NCBI GenBank assembly: GCA_947581855.1
Contig: CANPVZ010000020.1
Location: 18,106 to 82,105, forward strand
Source: an uncultured Phocaeicola sp.
GTDB lineage: Bacteria > Bacteroidota > Bacteroidia > Bacteroidales > Bacteroidaceae
DNA: 64,000 nucleotides
Reading direction: 5' to 3'
The position numbers were made by a program, and so were the translations under genes. Shown piece after piece: positions 9,730 through 19,144 of the stretch (the first letter of the stretch is position 1; every line of letters begins with the position of its first letter). The notes beneath the pieces are model-generated. The model had not been told where the DNA came from and ran no database searches. It saw only the letters and a list, made by a program, of their open reading frames with translations.

Positions 9730-10475
9730 TAACACTGGAAGTAAGTGCTTCGAACTGTCGGGGACTGGTTAGAGAGAAAAACGAAGATATGATGTTGGTT
9801 TCCTCGCATGTATTGCGTGATGAGTCTATGAAAACAAAAATGCGGCTTGGAAGGAATGAAAACTGTATCTTTGCCGTAGCCGACGGATTGGGAGGATATA
9901 ATGGGGGAGAAGTAGCAAGTGAAGTGGTGATCCGTAATTTAGCCTCTTTTTTTCATACTTTGCCTAAGGGCATGAATACGGAAGAATTCCGCAGTTTGTT
10001 CGATAAATGGATCAGAAGTATGCACCGCCTTTTGATTTCAATGGGAAAAGAAGACGCTATGTTAAAAGGAATGGGAACAACGCTGGTTGCTTTAGTAATA
10101 TACGAAGGACATATTTATTGGTTGAATTGCGGAGATAGCCGAATGTACCGGTTGCGTTCCGATTATCTGACTCAATTGACGAAAGACCACTCTTTGGAGA
10201 GCATTACAGGGATGAAAAGCCATGCGCATATTGTGGTGAATTGTATTGGTGCGGGAGAAGAATCTTATTTTGATATATTTGATTGTACGGATTATGTCTA
10301 CGATAATGATCTGTTTATGCTATGTTCGGATGGATTAACCCAAATGCTGTCCGATGAAAACATAGAAAGGCTCTTGGTTGATTCAGCCGATAGTGAGCAA
10401 TTGACGGATGAAGCTTGCCGTGCGGGAGGAGTGGATAATATATCTGCCTGTCTGGTACATTTTATGTTTAACTGA
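9726..10475 (+). CDS. PP2C-family Ser/Thr protein phosphatase
   Basis: A 249-residue stand-alone catalytic domain of the PPM/PP2C family, which dephosphorylates Ser/Thr with two metal ions. The ordered motifs are present: RxKNEDM at the N-terminus, [10 protein letters not shown] (metal aspartate), [32 protein letters not shown] and GGVDNISA (second metal aspartate). There is no signal peptide or membrane segment, so it is cytoplasmic. It is translationally coupled to the FHA gene and is the likely antagonist of the operon kinase. Confidence 0.93.
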   Translation: MITLEVSASNCRGLVREKNEDMMLVSSHVLRDESMKTKMRLGRNENCIFAVADGLGGYNGGEVASEVVIRNLASFFHTLPKGMNTEEFRSLFDKWIRSMHRLLISMGKEDAMLKGMGTTLVALVIYEGHIYWLNCGDSRMYRLRSDYLTQLTKDHSLESITGMKSHAHIVVNCIGAGEESYFDIFDCTDYVYDNDLFMLCSDGLTQMLSDENIERLLVDSADSEQLTDEACRAGGVDNISACLVHFMFN

Positions 10476-10492
10476 TTAATTTAGAGAAGAAA

Positions 10493-11410
10493 ATGCCATT
10501 AAATTTACCTGATAAATTACCGGCCATAGAGCTGTTGAAACATGAGAATATTTTTGTTATCGATCATTCAAGGGCGACTCAACAGGATATCCGTCCATTA
10601 AGGATTGTTATCTTGAACTTGATGCCTTTGAAGATTACTACGGAAACCGATTTGATTCGTTTATTATCCAATACACCGTTGCAATTGGAGATTTCGTTTA
10701 TGAAATTGAAAAGTCATACCTCTAAAAATACCCCGGTGGAGCATATGAAGGCTTTTTACAAGGATTTTGACTATATGCGTGACGAACGTTTTGACGGTAT
10801 GATTATTACCGGAGCTCCGGTTGAACAGATGGATTTTGAAGAGGTTTCCTATTGGGATGAAGTTTCCGGTATTTTCGACTGGGCGCGTACGCATGTGACT
10901 TCCACCTTATATATCTGTTGGGCGGCTCAAGCCGGACTGTATCATCATTATGGTATTCCTAAATATCCGCTGGAAAAGAAAATGTTCGGCATTTTTGAAC
11001 ATTATTTAAATAACCCGTTGTTACCCATTTTCCGTGGTTTTGATGATGTGTTTTATGTCCCCCATAGTCGCCATACGGAGTTGCACAAAGAAGATATTCT
11101 GAAAGTCAAAGAGTTGGATTTGGTTGCAGAATCGGATGAAGCGGGTGTTTATATGGTGATGGCCCGTGGAGGACGGGAGATTTTTGTGACGGGACATTCC
11201 GAATATTCTCCTAATACGCTGGATGTGGAATATAAAAGAGATTTGTCGAAGGGACTTTCCATAGAAATGCCAACGAACTATTACCGGGAAAATAATCCGG
11301 AGAATGCCCCGTTGGTTCGTTGGAGAGGACATGCTAACCTGATGTTTTCCAACTGGTTGAATTATTATGTTTATCAGGAAACTCCTTATGATATTACGCA
11401 AATACGGTAA
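10493..11410 (+). CDS. metA: Homoserine O-acyltransferase MetA (probably acetyl-CoA dependent)
   Basis: A 305-residue MetA-family enzyme that acylates homoserine in methionine biosynthesis. The nucleophile is C142 in [11 protein letters not shown]. Residue 111, in [10 protein letters not shown], is Glu; in this family Glu111 favours acetyl-CoA and Gly111 (E. coli) favours succinyl-CoA, so homoserine O-acetyltransferase is the better prediction despite the usual succinyltransferase label. Length and the full N-terminus ([11 protein letters not shown]) are standard. It lies 17 bp after the PP2C gene, probably by read-through; no SAM riboswitch is visible ahead of it. Confidence 0.95.
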   Translation: MPLNLPDKLPAIELLKHENIFVIDHSRATQQDIRPLRIVILNLMPLKITTETDLIRLLSNTPLQLEISFMKLKSHTSKNTPVEHMKAFYKDFDYMRDERFDGMIITGAPVEQMDFEEVSYWDEVSGIFDWARTHVTSTLYICWAAQAGLYHHYGIPKYPLEKKMFGIFEHYLNNPLLPIFRGFDDVFYVPHSRHTELHKEDILKVKELDLVAESDEAGVYMVMARGGREIFVTGHSEYSPNTLDVEYKRDLSKGLSIEMPTNYYRENNPENAPLVRWRGHANLMFSNWLNYYVYQETPYDITQIR

Positions 11411-11452
11411 ATGGGATAAAGTAATAAGGGAGGCATTCGAAAATAGGGAACT

Positions 11453-13279
11453 ATGGAACAAAGAAGAATAGAATTGCTGGCTCCGGCAAAGAATCTGGAA
11501 TGCGGGATAGAAGCGATCAATCACGGAGCGGATGCGGTGTATATCGGTGCGCCTCGGTTCGGTGCCCGTGCGGCGGCCGGTAATTCCATAGAAGATATTG
11601 AGACACTTGTAAATTATGCTCATCTTTATAACGTGCGGATTTATGTGGCCGTGAATACAATTCTGAAGGAAGAGGAGTTGGCTGAGACGGAAACAATGAT
11701 TCGGAATTTGTATGATGTGGGGGTGGATGCTTTGATTGTGCAGGATATGGGAATTATGAAATTGAATCTTCCTCCGATATCCTTGCATGCCAGTACACAG
11801 ATGGATAACCGTACCATAGAGAAAGTAACGTTTTTGGCAAAAGCCGGTTTCGGACAAGTTGTTTTACCTCGAGAACTGACCTTGGAGGAGATACGTAGTA
11901 TACACAATGCTTGTCCGGTTCCTTTGGAAGTGTTTGTGCATGGAGCTTTGTGCGTTAGTTATAGTGGTCAGTGTTACATATCGCAGGCATGTTTCGGGCG
12001 AAGCGCTAACCGGGGAGAGTGCGCACAGTTTTGCCGTCTGGCTTTTACTATGGAAGACGCTGACGGGAAAAAGATGGCAAGTAATAAGCATTTGCTTTCG
12101 CTTAAAGATTTAAACCAAAGCGATAAACTGGAAGCTTTGTTGGATGCGGGAGCTACTTCGTTAAAAATAGAGGGCCGGTTGAAAGATGTGTCGTATGTAA
12201 AGAATGTGACGGCTTATTACCGGAAACAATTGGATGCTATTTTTAAGCGTCGTAAAGAGTATGTCAAATCTTCTTCCGGTATCGTACGGACGGAGTTTCA
12301 ACCTCAGTTGGATAAAAGTTTCAGCAGAGGTTTTACTCATTATTTTTTATCTGGAAGGACTTCGGATATTTTTTCTTTTGATACGCCTAAATCGATGGGA
12401 GAGGAAATGGGAATGGTCAAAGAGATACGTAACAATTATCTGACTGTAGCCGGAGTGAAATCCTTCCATAACGGAGATGGTGTATGCTATTTGGATGCTT
12501 CGGGTAAGTTGCAGGGCTTCCGCATTAATAAGGTAGAAAATAATAAACTCTATCCGCAGGAAATGCCCCACATTGCGCCGAAAACTATTTTATACCGCAA
12601 TTTCGATCAGGAATTTGAGAAAGAAATGGCGCGTAAGTCAGCCGAGCGTAAGATTGCTGTGGCTTTTTCTTTGGGGGAAACGCCTTTTGGTTTTACGTTG
12701 ACCGCAACGGATGAAGATAAGAATCATATCACACTTTCTTATCCGTACAGAAAAGAAACAGCACGTATTCCGCAGGATGAGAATATTCGCATACAACTCG
12801 GTAAATTGGGAAACACTCCTTTTTTTCTTTATGATGCAGAGATCAAGTGGAATGACAATTGGTTTATTCCTTCCTCCGTGTTGGCCGAATGGCGTCGCCA
12901 AGCTGTAGAGAGGCTGTTGCAGGTACGTAAGATAGCCTATCGCCGTCCACTGTGTCCGGTAAAAAAGACTTCCCATTCTTATCCTGTATCGGAACTTACG
13001 TATTTGGGAAATGTAATGAATTCGAAGGCGGAAGCTTTTTATCGTGAACACGGAGTACATTCCATTGCACCTGCGTTTGAAAAGCAACCGGTAAAGAATG
13101 CGGCATGGATGTTTTGTAAGCATTGTTTGCGTTACAGTATGGGATGGTGCCCTACTTATCACAAAGTGCGCTCTCCCTTTAAAGAGCCTTTTTTCCTGGT
13201 TACGTCGGACGGGAAACGTTTCCGTTTGGAGTTCGATTGCAAGCAATGTCAAATGAAAGTATACGGAGCGGATGAATAG
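11453..13279 (+). CDS. U32-family peptidase-like protein (RlhA/YdcP group)
   Basis: A 608-residue protein. The N-terminal U32 TIM-barrel domain (ELLAPAKNLECGIEAINHGADAVYIG, read in pieces) carries the LHASTQMDN segment, four-cysteine-type residues (GALCVSYSGQCY, C in RGECAQFCR) and KIEGRLKD. The C-terminal part (~380-608) resembles the extra domain of the RlhA branch, and further cysteines lie near the end (CKHCLRYS, CKQCQMK). RlhA-type U32 proteins take part in 23S rRNA C2501 hydroxylation rather than proteolysis; whether this one does is inference from length and layout. It lies 42 bp after metA and overlaps the next gene by 8 bp. Confidence 0.85.
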   Translation: MEQRRIELLAPAKNLECGIEAINHGADAVYIGAPRFGARAAAGNSIEDIETLVNYAHLYNVRIYVAVNTILKEEELAETETMIRNLYDVGVDALIVQDMGIMKLNLPPISLHASTQMDNRTIEKVTFLAKAGFGQVVLPRELTLEEIRSIHNACPVPLEVFVHGALCVSYSGQCYISQACFGRSANRGECAQFCRLAFTMEDADGKKMASNKHLLSLKDLNQSDKLEALLDAGATSLKIEGRLKDVSYVKNVTAYYRKQLDAIFKRRKEYVKSSSGIVRTEFQPQLDKSFSRGFTHYFLSGRTSDIFSFDTPKSMGEEMGMVKEIRNNYLTVAGVKSFHNGDGVCYLDASGKLQGFRINKVENNKLYPQEMPHIAPKTILYRNFDQEFEKEMARKSAERKIAVAFSLGETPFGFTLTATDEDKNHITLSYPYRKETARIPQDENIRIQLGKLGNTPFFLYDAEIKWNDNWFIPSSVLAEWRRQAVERLLQVRKIAYRRPLCPVKKTSHSYPVSELTYLGNVMNSKAEAFYREHGVHSIAPAFEKQPVKNAAWMFCKHCLRYSMGWCPTYHKVRSPFKEPFFLVTSDGKRFRLEFDCKQCQMKVYGADE

Positions 13280-14243
13280 TCGAAAGATACCAAAGGATTA
13301 CCTGCTGTGGTGGTGTGCCGCTTTGCTGTGCGTGGCGTGTAACTATCCTGTACCGGATTATTCCAACTGGGATATGACGCAGGAGGAGCGCGATTCGTTG
13401 CAATTTCTTTCGGAACATCATTATACCACTAACTATAATTTTCAGGTAATCGGAGATTCCGTCAAACTCAATGGAAATACATTGGAAAGGGATTCGCTCT
13501 TTGTTTATAAAGGAGATGAATTGGTAGTAGCGGATTTCCGTATAGTTCTTCACGACAGTATTTATCCTGTATGGATAAAAGTAGCGCGTGATCAAGAGAC
13601 GATGGGATGGATATCGGAACAGATGCTTCTTGAGAATACCGTACCGGTAGATCCCATTTCCAAGTTCATTCATTTGTTTAGCAATGTGCATGTTATCGCT
13701 TTTTTATTTATTCTCGGATTGTTTGTTTTGCATTTTCTGTATCGTCGGGTACGGCAAAAGCGTTTCCGTATGTCCTCTTATAAGAATATAAAGAGTATTT
13801 ATCCCGTACTGTTGAGCATGTTGGTTGCGTGTGCGGCTACCCTCTATGCCAGCATACAGTTGTTTGTGCCGGAAACCTGGCAGCATTATTATTATAATCC
13901 TACTTTGAATCCATTTGAACTGCCTTTTATTCTGGCTTGTTTTGTTGCAAGCGTATGGGCTATTATTATCGTAGCGTTGGCAGTGGTGGATGATTTATTT
14001 CATCAGGCAGACTTCCCCACTGCGTTTTTCTATTTATTGGGGTTAGGGACAATATGTCTTTTCTGTTATCTATTTTTTACCTTTACCACTTTATATTACA
14101 TAGGTTACCTTTGCTTGGTTGTTTTTCTGGTATGCTCTTTCCGCTATTTAAGAGTAATAAATCGCCGGTATATTTGTGGTAATTGTGGAAAAGAAATAGA
14201 AAAGAAAGGGATATGTCCTTATTGCGGTGCGTTCAATAAGTAA
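13272..14243 (+). CDS. Membrane lipoprotein with SH3-like segment, helices and C-terminal zinc ribbon
   Basis: 323 residues. The N-terminal hydrophobic stretch ends in a lipobox-like LCVAC, which suggests SPII processing. Residues ~45-125 look like a beta-rich SH3-like domain (SDSVKLNG-type strands, GWISEQML). Four to five transmembrane helices follow (~135-290), and the C-terminus has a zinc ribbon (CGNCGKEIEKKGICPYCG). Its ATG lies inside the end of the U32 gene, so the two are coupled. Function unknown. The zinc ribbon echoes the signalling operon upstream, but the ribbon is a common fold. Confidence 0.75.
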   Translation: MNSRKIPKDYLLWWCAALLCVACNYPVPDYSNWDMTQEERDSLQFLSEHHYTTNYNFQVIGDSVKLNGNTLERDSLFVYKGDELVVADFRIVLHDSIYPVWIKVARDQETMGWISEQMLLENTVPVDPISKFIHLFSNVHVIAFLFILGLFVLHFLYRRVRQKRFRMSSYKNIKSIYPVLLSMLVACAATLYASIQLFVPETWQHYYYNPTLNPFELPFILACFVASVWAIIIVALAVVDDLFHQADFPTAFFYLLGLGTICLFCYLFFTFTTLYYIGYLCLVVFLVCSFRYLRVINRRYICGNCGKEIEKKGICPYCGAFNK

Positions 14244-14271
14244 CTCTTCTTCGCCGTATGTATTAAGATGG

Positions 14272-15201
14272 TTATTTCTGGTTTCTCTTCAGATTTTTGA
14301 TAATTGATTCGGGAACTTTACAAATGGTTCCATGCTTATGCTTTACGGGGACCTGTATGCTATCTGCCAGGTTGGTAAAGTGTATGAAATCGCGCGTTTT
14401 GGTTGCTCCATACATCTTTTGCCGGTATAAGTCATAGTAAATTATATAATCATCGCCTACTTTTGCTATGCACGGTCCTTCCGACCATTCTTCGGTAAAA
14501 GGTTCTGAGGCAGGAGTAAAAGGTCCTTCCGCATTTTTAGAAAAAGCAATTTTCAGATTGCTGTGTTTGGGTTTACGATTATCTTTTATGACCATGACAT
14601 AATTATCCGGAGCACGTTTTAATAGATAACCGTCGATACAGCTAAATCCCGGATCATATAATAATTTGGCTTCAGAGAAAGCATTGAAGTCTTTTGTGGT
14701 TACATAATAAAGACGGTAATAATCTTTTCCGTCTTCAGAGAAGCCTATACTTGTACTGTCCGGTACGAGGGATGACCAAATAATCATGTATTGCTTTTTT
14801 GTATCATCGTAAAAAAGTTCCGGAGCCCATACATTGTAAGTTTCAGGCAGGTGTTCCATTACAGGAATTCTTTTTTCCTCCGACCAGTGAATGAGGTCTT
14901 TTGAATGAGCGTATCCGAAACCTCTATCTTTTTTCCATGCAATGGTCCATACCAGATGAAACGTTCCGTCACGATCCCGCCAGATTGAAGGATCCCGCAT
15001 AATTTTAGCGCCAAGATTAGGCTTTAGCCAAGTTCCGCAAATACTGTCCCAATGCATTCCATCTTCGCTGTAAAGATACCGCAGACCGGCATCGGCAGGT
15101 TCATGGAATGAGGTGAAAAGATAATATTCTTTTTCAGCAGTTGAGCATGAACAAAATAAAAATATGCACCAGAATGGCAGTAAACAAATCAGATGTTTCA
15201 T
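14272..15201 (-). CDS. GH43-like five-bladed propeller lipoprotein
   Basis: 309 residues with a lipoprotein signal (FWCIFLFCSCS). The segments MRDPSIWRDRDGTFHLVWT, VWAPELFYDD and EGPCIAKVGDDYIIYYD match the acidic strand motifs of GH43/GH62/GH117-like propellers, which cleave arabinose- or xylose-type glycans. The exact subfamily and substrate cannot be set. It is convergent with the upstream zinc-ribbon gene and stands alone, with a long non-coding region behind its promoter. Confidence 0.75.
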   Translation of the reverse strand: MKHLICLLPFWCIFLFCSCSTAEKEYYLFTSFHEPADAGLRYLYSEDGMHWDSICGTWLKPNLGAKIMRDPSIWRDRDGTFHLVWTIAWKKDRGFGYAHSKDLIHWSEEKRIPVMEHLPETYNVWAPELFYDDTKKQYMIIWSSLVPDSTSIGFSEDGKDYYRLYYVTTKDFNAFSEAKLLYDPGFSCIDGYLLKRAPDNYVMVIKDNRKPKHSNLKIAFSKNAEGPFTPASEPFTEEWSEGPCIAKVGDDYIIYYDLYRQKMYGATKTRDFIHFTNLADSIQVPVKHKHGTICKVPESIIKNLKRNQK

Positions 15202-15369
15202 TCTTGTAATAGGATTTAGTATATGTTTTTAGTTGACTTTATGGAAACAAAACAAGTAAAAATTACTGTCTGTGCCTAATAAATCGAGCGTATTTTTCCG
15301 TGTAACTTGCTTTTTCAACAGAAAATGAACTTTCATTGCTGATTTGTCCACGTTTGTTGAGAAGTAGTC

Positions 15370-15606
15370 ACTCACTTAGCTTATGGGGAGTTAAAATAGG
15401 GTAAAGACGTTGCCCTTCACTTTACTACTCACTTAGCTTGTCAAGAATTAAAATAAGGTAGATATTTTGCCCTTTACTTTGTCTGCTAGGAGTTAAAGGG
15501 GCGTGAAGAAGTTACTACTCACTTAGCTTGTTAGGAATTAAAGTAGGGGAGATACGTTGCCCTTTACTTTGTTTTTTAGGAGGTAAAGGATGGTAAAGAA
15601 GTTATC
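15370..15606. repeat. Tandem intergenic repeat, two 90-bp units plus one 57-bp unit
   Basis: Three units begin ACTCACTTAGCTT at 15370, 15427 and 15517. Each contains a block like TTGCCCTTTACTTTG. Units 2 and 3 are 90 bp each and share TTAGGAGTTAAAGG-like tails; unit 1 is 57 bp and lacks that tail. A truncated fourth start (ACTCATG) follows at 15609. Units abut without unique spacers, so it is not a CRISPR array. Confidence 0.85.
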
Positions 15607-15694
15607 TCTACTCATGAAAAAATAAAGGAACTGTTCAAAAAGGCTGAAAGTTTAGATTAAAACTCAATTTTAAACTGGCAAGGGCTCCGGTATA

Positions 15695-15736
15695 GAAAAA
15701 GAGCCACTTTATACCTAATTAATAGATTAAAGTGGC
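15695..15736 (-). terminator. Terminator of hppA
   Basis: GCCACTTTA and TAAAGTGGC form a perfect 9-bp stem (15703-15736). On the minus strand it is followed by CTCTTTTTC, a good T-tract. It lies about 160 bp past the hppA stop. Confidence 0.7.
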
Positions 15737-15894
15737 ACTTCTTATTTATTCAGTTACAACCTGTAACTTTAGCTAATTCAATTTTGACTTTTAGAATAGT
15801 TCTTTACCTTCTACATCTGCTTGTTGCTTAGCGTTTTCTTATTACTTATGTTGCTGTTATTATTTACCTTCTTTACTTAAAATAAGCTTCAGAC

Positions 15895-18099
15895 TTAAAA
15901 CAAACTCCAGGAAACGGTTAATCCGGCCATGACAATGGAAACCATACTCATCAGCTTAATGAGAATATTTAAACTAGGTCCTGAAGTGTCTTTAAACGGA
16001 TCGCCTACAGTATCGCCCACTACGGTAGCCCGGTGTACTTCACTGCCTTTACCGCCGAAATGTCCTTCTTCCACGTATTTCTTTGCATTGTCCCAAGCAC
16101 CGCCGGCATTTGCCATAAAAATAGCCAGAACGAAACCGCTGCTTAGTCCACCCACTAATAATCCCAGTACGCCCGGTACTCCGAATATCAGTCCGATAAG
16201 GATGGGAGCGATGATCGCCAATAAGGAAGGAACTATCATTTCACGTTGGGCGCCTTTAGTAGAAATCTCCACACAACGTTCATAATCCGGTTCGGCTTCT
16301 CCCGTAAGGATACCTTTTATCTCTTTAAATTGTCGCCGTACTTCGGCTACCATATGCGCTGCGGCACGACCTACGGCATTCATTGTCAATCCGCAAAAGA
16401 GAAACGCCATCATGCTGCCTATAAACATACCTCCCAACACTTTCGGATTCATCAGGTTTACTTCGTAATAGTTCATGAAGTCGATAAACGTAGCGTCGGA
16501 CAGTGTTTTTTCCGTTCCGCCCGGTAACGTCAGAATGGTTTGTCCTATCCGTTCAAGTCCGATACGAATCTCTTCGATATAAGAGGCCAGTAATGCTAGT
16601 CCGGTTAATGCTGCTGAACCGATGGCAAACCCTTTACCGGTAGCAGCAGTAGTGTTGCCTAACGAATCCAGTGCATCGGTACGTTGACGTACTTCCTTAC
16701 CCAGTCCGGACATCTCTGCGTTACCTCCCGCATTATCGGCTATCGGGCCATACGCGTCTGTTGCCAAAGTGATACCAAGGGTAGAAAGCATTCCCACGGC
16801 GGCAATGCCGATTCCGTAAAGTCCCATACCGATATTATCCAGATTGAAACCTGCAGCAAACAAATAGGAAAGGATAAGACCGATGACTACTACAATTACG
16901 GGAATGGCGGTAGAAAGCATACCCAGTCCTATTCCGGAGATAATGACGGTTGCCGGTCCTGTTTTTCCGCTTTCGCTCAGTTTTTGAGTAGGGCGATAGG
17001 ATTGGGAGGTATAATATTCGGTTGAACGTCCGATAACGACTCCTACCAACAAACCTATTACGACCGAACACCCAATCAGTGCCCAGTTATTTAGTTGGAG
17101 AATCCATAAAATAAGGAAAGTGGCTATAATAATTAGAGCGGAACTTAGATTGGTTCCAACGGAAAGTGAACCTAATAACTGTTTAATGCCTGCGTTCTCT
17201 TTAGTACGTACGGAAAAGATTCCGATAATGGAAAGAATAATTCCGACAGCGGCAATCAGCATCGGAGCAATTACAGCTTTGAATTGCATGGCCGTATCTG
17301 CCGTATGAATATATGCCGCCGCGCCTAAAGCTGCTGTCGCCAAGATAGCTCCGCAATACGATTCATACAGGTCGGCGCCCATTCCGGCCACATCGCCTAC
17401 ATTATCTCCTACATTATCGGCAATAGTAGCAGGGTTGCGCGGATCGTCTTCCGGAATGCCTGCTTCTACTTTCCCCACCAGATCGGCGCCCACATCGGCA
17501 GCTTTGGTATAAATACCTCCTCCTACACGAGCGAACAGAGCTTGTGTACTCGCACCCATTCCGAAAGTCAGCATGGTAGTGGTGATGATACAAAGTTTGC
17601 TTGTAGGGTTAATCAGATCATCGGGAATGCATGCGTTTAATAGCAGATACCAGAAAGAAATGTCGAGCAGTCCTAAACCCACCACAACAAGTCCCATTAC
17701 AGCGCCACTGCGGAAAGCTACCCGTAATCCGCTGTTAAGCGAGTTACGTGCTGCATTGGCTGTACGGGCTGATGCGTAGGTGGCCGTTTTCATTCCCAAA
17801 AAGCCGGATAATCCGGAAAAGAAACCGCCTGTAAGGAAAGCAATCGGTACCCAAGCATTTTGTACATGAAATCCGTAGGCCATGATGGAAAACAAAATGA
17901 CTAACCCTAAGAATACCCACCCTACAATTTTATATTGCTGTTTCAGGTAGGACATAGCTCCCCGTCGTACCGCTGCCGCGATCTTAACCATTTGCGGAGT
18001 GCCTTCGCTCACTTTCATCATCTGCTTGTAGAAGTAGTATGCAAAGCAGAGCGCTAAAATGGATGAGGCTGGAACCAGCCAGAAAAGTAGATGCTCCAT
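15895..18099 (-). CDS. hppA: Membrane-bound K+-dependent pyrophosphatase (ion pump)
   Basis: A 734-residue integral membrane PPase that couples PPi hydrolysis to Na+ and/or H+ export, with about 16 helices. The substrate-binding signature is intact ([20 protein letters not shown], then MGADLYESY), as are [11 protein letters not shown] and [18 protein letters not shown]. The subclass motif reads [10 protein letters not shown]; Ala rather than Lys after NTT marks the K+-dependent class. K+-dependent enzymes in Bacteroides include Na+ and dual Na+/H+ pumps, so Na+ transport is likely but inferred. It stands alone, with its own promoter and terminator. Confidence 0.96.
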   Translation of the reverse strand: MEHLLFWLVPASSILALCFAYYFYKQMMKVSEGTPQMVKIAAAVRRGAMSYLKQQYKIVGWVFLGLVILFSIMAYGFHVQNAWVPIAFLTGGFFSGLSGFLGMKTATYASARTANAARNSLNSGLRVAFRSGAVMGLVVVGLGLLDISFWYLLLNACIPDDLINPTSKLCIITTTMLTFGMGASTQALFARVGGGIYTKAADVGADLVGKVEAGIPEDDPRNPATIADNVGDNVGDVAGMGADLYESYCGAILATAALGAAAYIHTADTAMQFKAVIAPMLIAAVGIILSIIGIFSVRTKENAGIKQLLGSLSVGTNLSSALIIIATFLILWILQLNNWALIGCSVVIGLLVGVVIGRSTEYYTSQSYRPTQKLSESGKTGPATVIISGIGLGMLSTAIPVIVVVIGLILSYLFAAGFNLDNIGMGLYGIGIAAVGMLSTLGITLATDAYGPIADNAGGNAEMSGLGKEVRQRTDALDSLGNTTAATGKGFAIGSAALTGLALLASYIEEIRIGLERIGQTILTLPGGTEKTLSDATFIDFMNYYEVNLMNPKVLGGMFIGSMMAFLFCGLTMNAVGRAAAHMVAEVRRQFKEIKGILTGEAEPDYERCVEISTKGAQREMIVPSLLAIIAPILIGLIFGVPGVLGLLVGGLSSGFVLAIFMANAGGAWDNAKKYVEEGHFGGKGSEVHRATVVGDTVGDPFKDTSGPSLNILIKLMSMVSIVMAGLTVSWSLF

Positions 18100-18124
18100 A
18101 GTGTAATAATTTTAAAGTAACGCT

Positions 18125-18132
18125 CAAATGTA
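18125..18132 (-). promoter_or_regulatory. Bacteroidetes -7 element of hppA
   Basis: On the minus strand the site reads TACATTTG (TAnnTTTG). It lies about 26 bp upstream of the hppA ATG. Confidence 0.5.
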
Positions 18133-18988
18133 CAAAAAATATGGTGTCTGGCAAGTTTTATGCTATTTATTTACTTGGAAATGTAAACTTTTTGAATCGG
18201 TTTCTTTCGATTGAACCATTCTTATGGCAAAACTTTGTGTGGAATGCGGAAATTTGTTTTTATATTTTAAGTTTACGGTTAATAATACTATTCTCCGATT
18301 TCATGATACGGATACAATCGTTACTTTCTTTGCTGGTTTATGTATTGAATTTTCTTTATTTATAACCTTTGCTTCTGCTCACTATCTTGTGTTCGGAAAT
18401 GGTATATCGGGCGTAAATAATTAGGCATATTCAAGATGTATGAAGGGTGGAAATTGTATGGTGACAATTAAAAAGACACCTCTCATTTATTTATCCTGCA
18501 TATTTATTTATAGTGTAAAATATACTCTTATTATTGTGTTTTAGAATATATATTTAAGATATAGAGAGGGGAAATCCTTTATTTACAAATAATAATGAAA
18601 TATATAGGAGTATTTTTTTCCTCTTTTCTTTTTTTATTAAAGATAAACATATACTTTTGTAAAGCTGAAACAAAAATTAGATAGGTATTAACAGACAATG
18701 CATGAGATTGTTTATGAAGGTGCGTTGAAGGTGAAGGTTGTTTCCATTGGAATTCTTAAGGAACGGATATTCCTTGGATTATACTGAAAGTTAAAATATT
18801 TTGATATTAAGATTCTATAAGCGATTCTCTCATAGCTGAAATACCATTGTTTTTATTTCCTAGATTGCAGCATAGTTTATGCTGTTTTCTTCTATTCAAT
18901 ATGGAAGTGTTTAAACTTCAATAATATGTTTCGTAGCTAATTATGTGTGATTAGCTAAGTTTGTATTAGTATATTAGAGTTAACGAGT

Positions 18989-19020
18989 GTAAAGGGGTAG
19001 CCGGGAGGTTCCCCCTTTAC
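18989..19020 (+). terminator. Hairpin terminator of a possible small RNA
   Basis: GTAAAGGGG and CCCCCTTTAC form a 9-bp stem followed by TATTTTAGG on the plus strand. No plus-strand coding gene precedes it. Confidence 0.45.
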
Positions 19021-19070
19021 TATTTTAGGACGGTGCGTGTGTTTTTACATAGATTTTCCCTAATGATATG

Positions 19071-19112
19071 AAAATAACCCGTTGACAGAGTTTTGATCCT
19101 GTCAACGGGTTA
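19071..19112 (-). terminator. Terminator of the aldolase/symporter operon
   Basis: TAACCCGTTGACAG and CTGTCAACGGGTTA form a perfect 14-bp stem (19075-19112), followed on the minus strand by TTTTCATATC. It sits 33 bp past the symporter stop. Confidence 0.85.
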
Positions 19113-19144
19113 TAATCATACGTGCTATATCTTGCTATGGAATC

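Larger units (their letters stand above)
15202..15894. other. 693-bp non-coding gap with repeat array and hppA terminator
   Basis: No credible gene is seen. The gap holds the upstream region of the GH43-like gene, a tandem repeat array (15370-15606) and a hairpin terminator (15695-15736) listed separately. The remainder (15740-15894) is AT-rich with no clear signal. Confidence 0.7.
18100..19144. other. 1-kb non-coding gap between hppA and the symporter gene
   Basis: No conserved gene is seen; the short open frames at 18141-18424 are low-complexity and AT-rich. It contains the hppA promoter, a -7-like TACTTTTG at 18652-18659 on the plus strand, a 29-codon frame at 18698-18787, a plus-strand hairpin at 18989-19020 and the symporter terminator at 19071-19112. 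The plus-strand promoter-hairpin pair could bound a small RNA. Confidence 0.6.

Noticed and set aside
1922..10475. Type VI or type VII secretion cluster
   Set aside because: Kinase, FHA, PP2C and CbxX-type AAA are present, but no structural secretion gene (sheath, VgrG, FtsK-like EccC) is in the window.
11021..11857. 278-codon minus-strand frame
   Set aside because: Antisense to the well-supported metA and U32 genes, with shadow-type composition.
15370..15606. CRISPR-like direct repeats
   Set aside because: Whole units repeat end to end without unique spacers, and no cas genes are in the window.
18141..18424. Two overlapping short plus-strand frames
   Set aside because: AT-rich low-complexity DNA directly upstream of hppA with no start signal or homology pattern.
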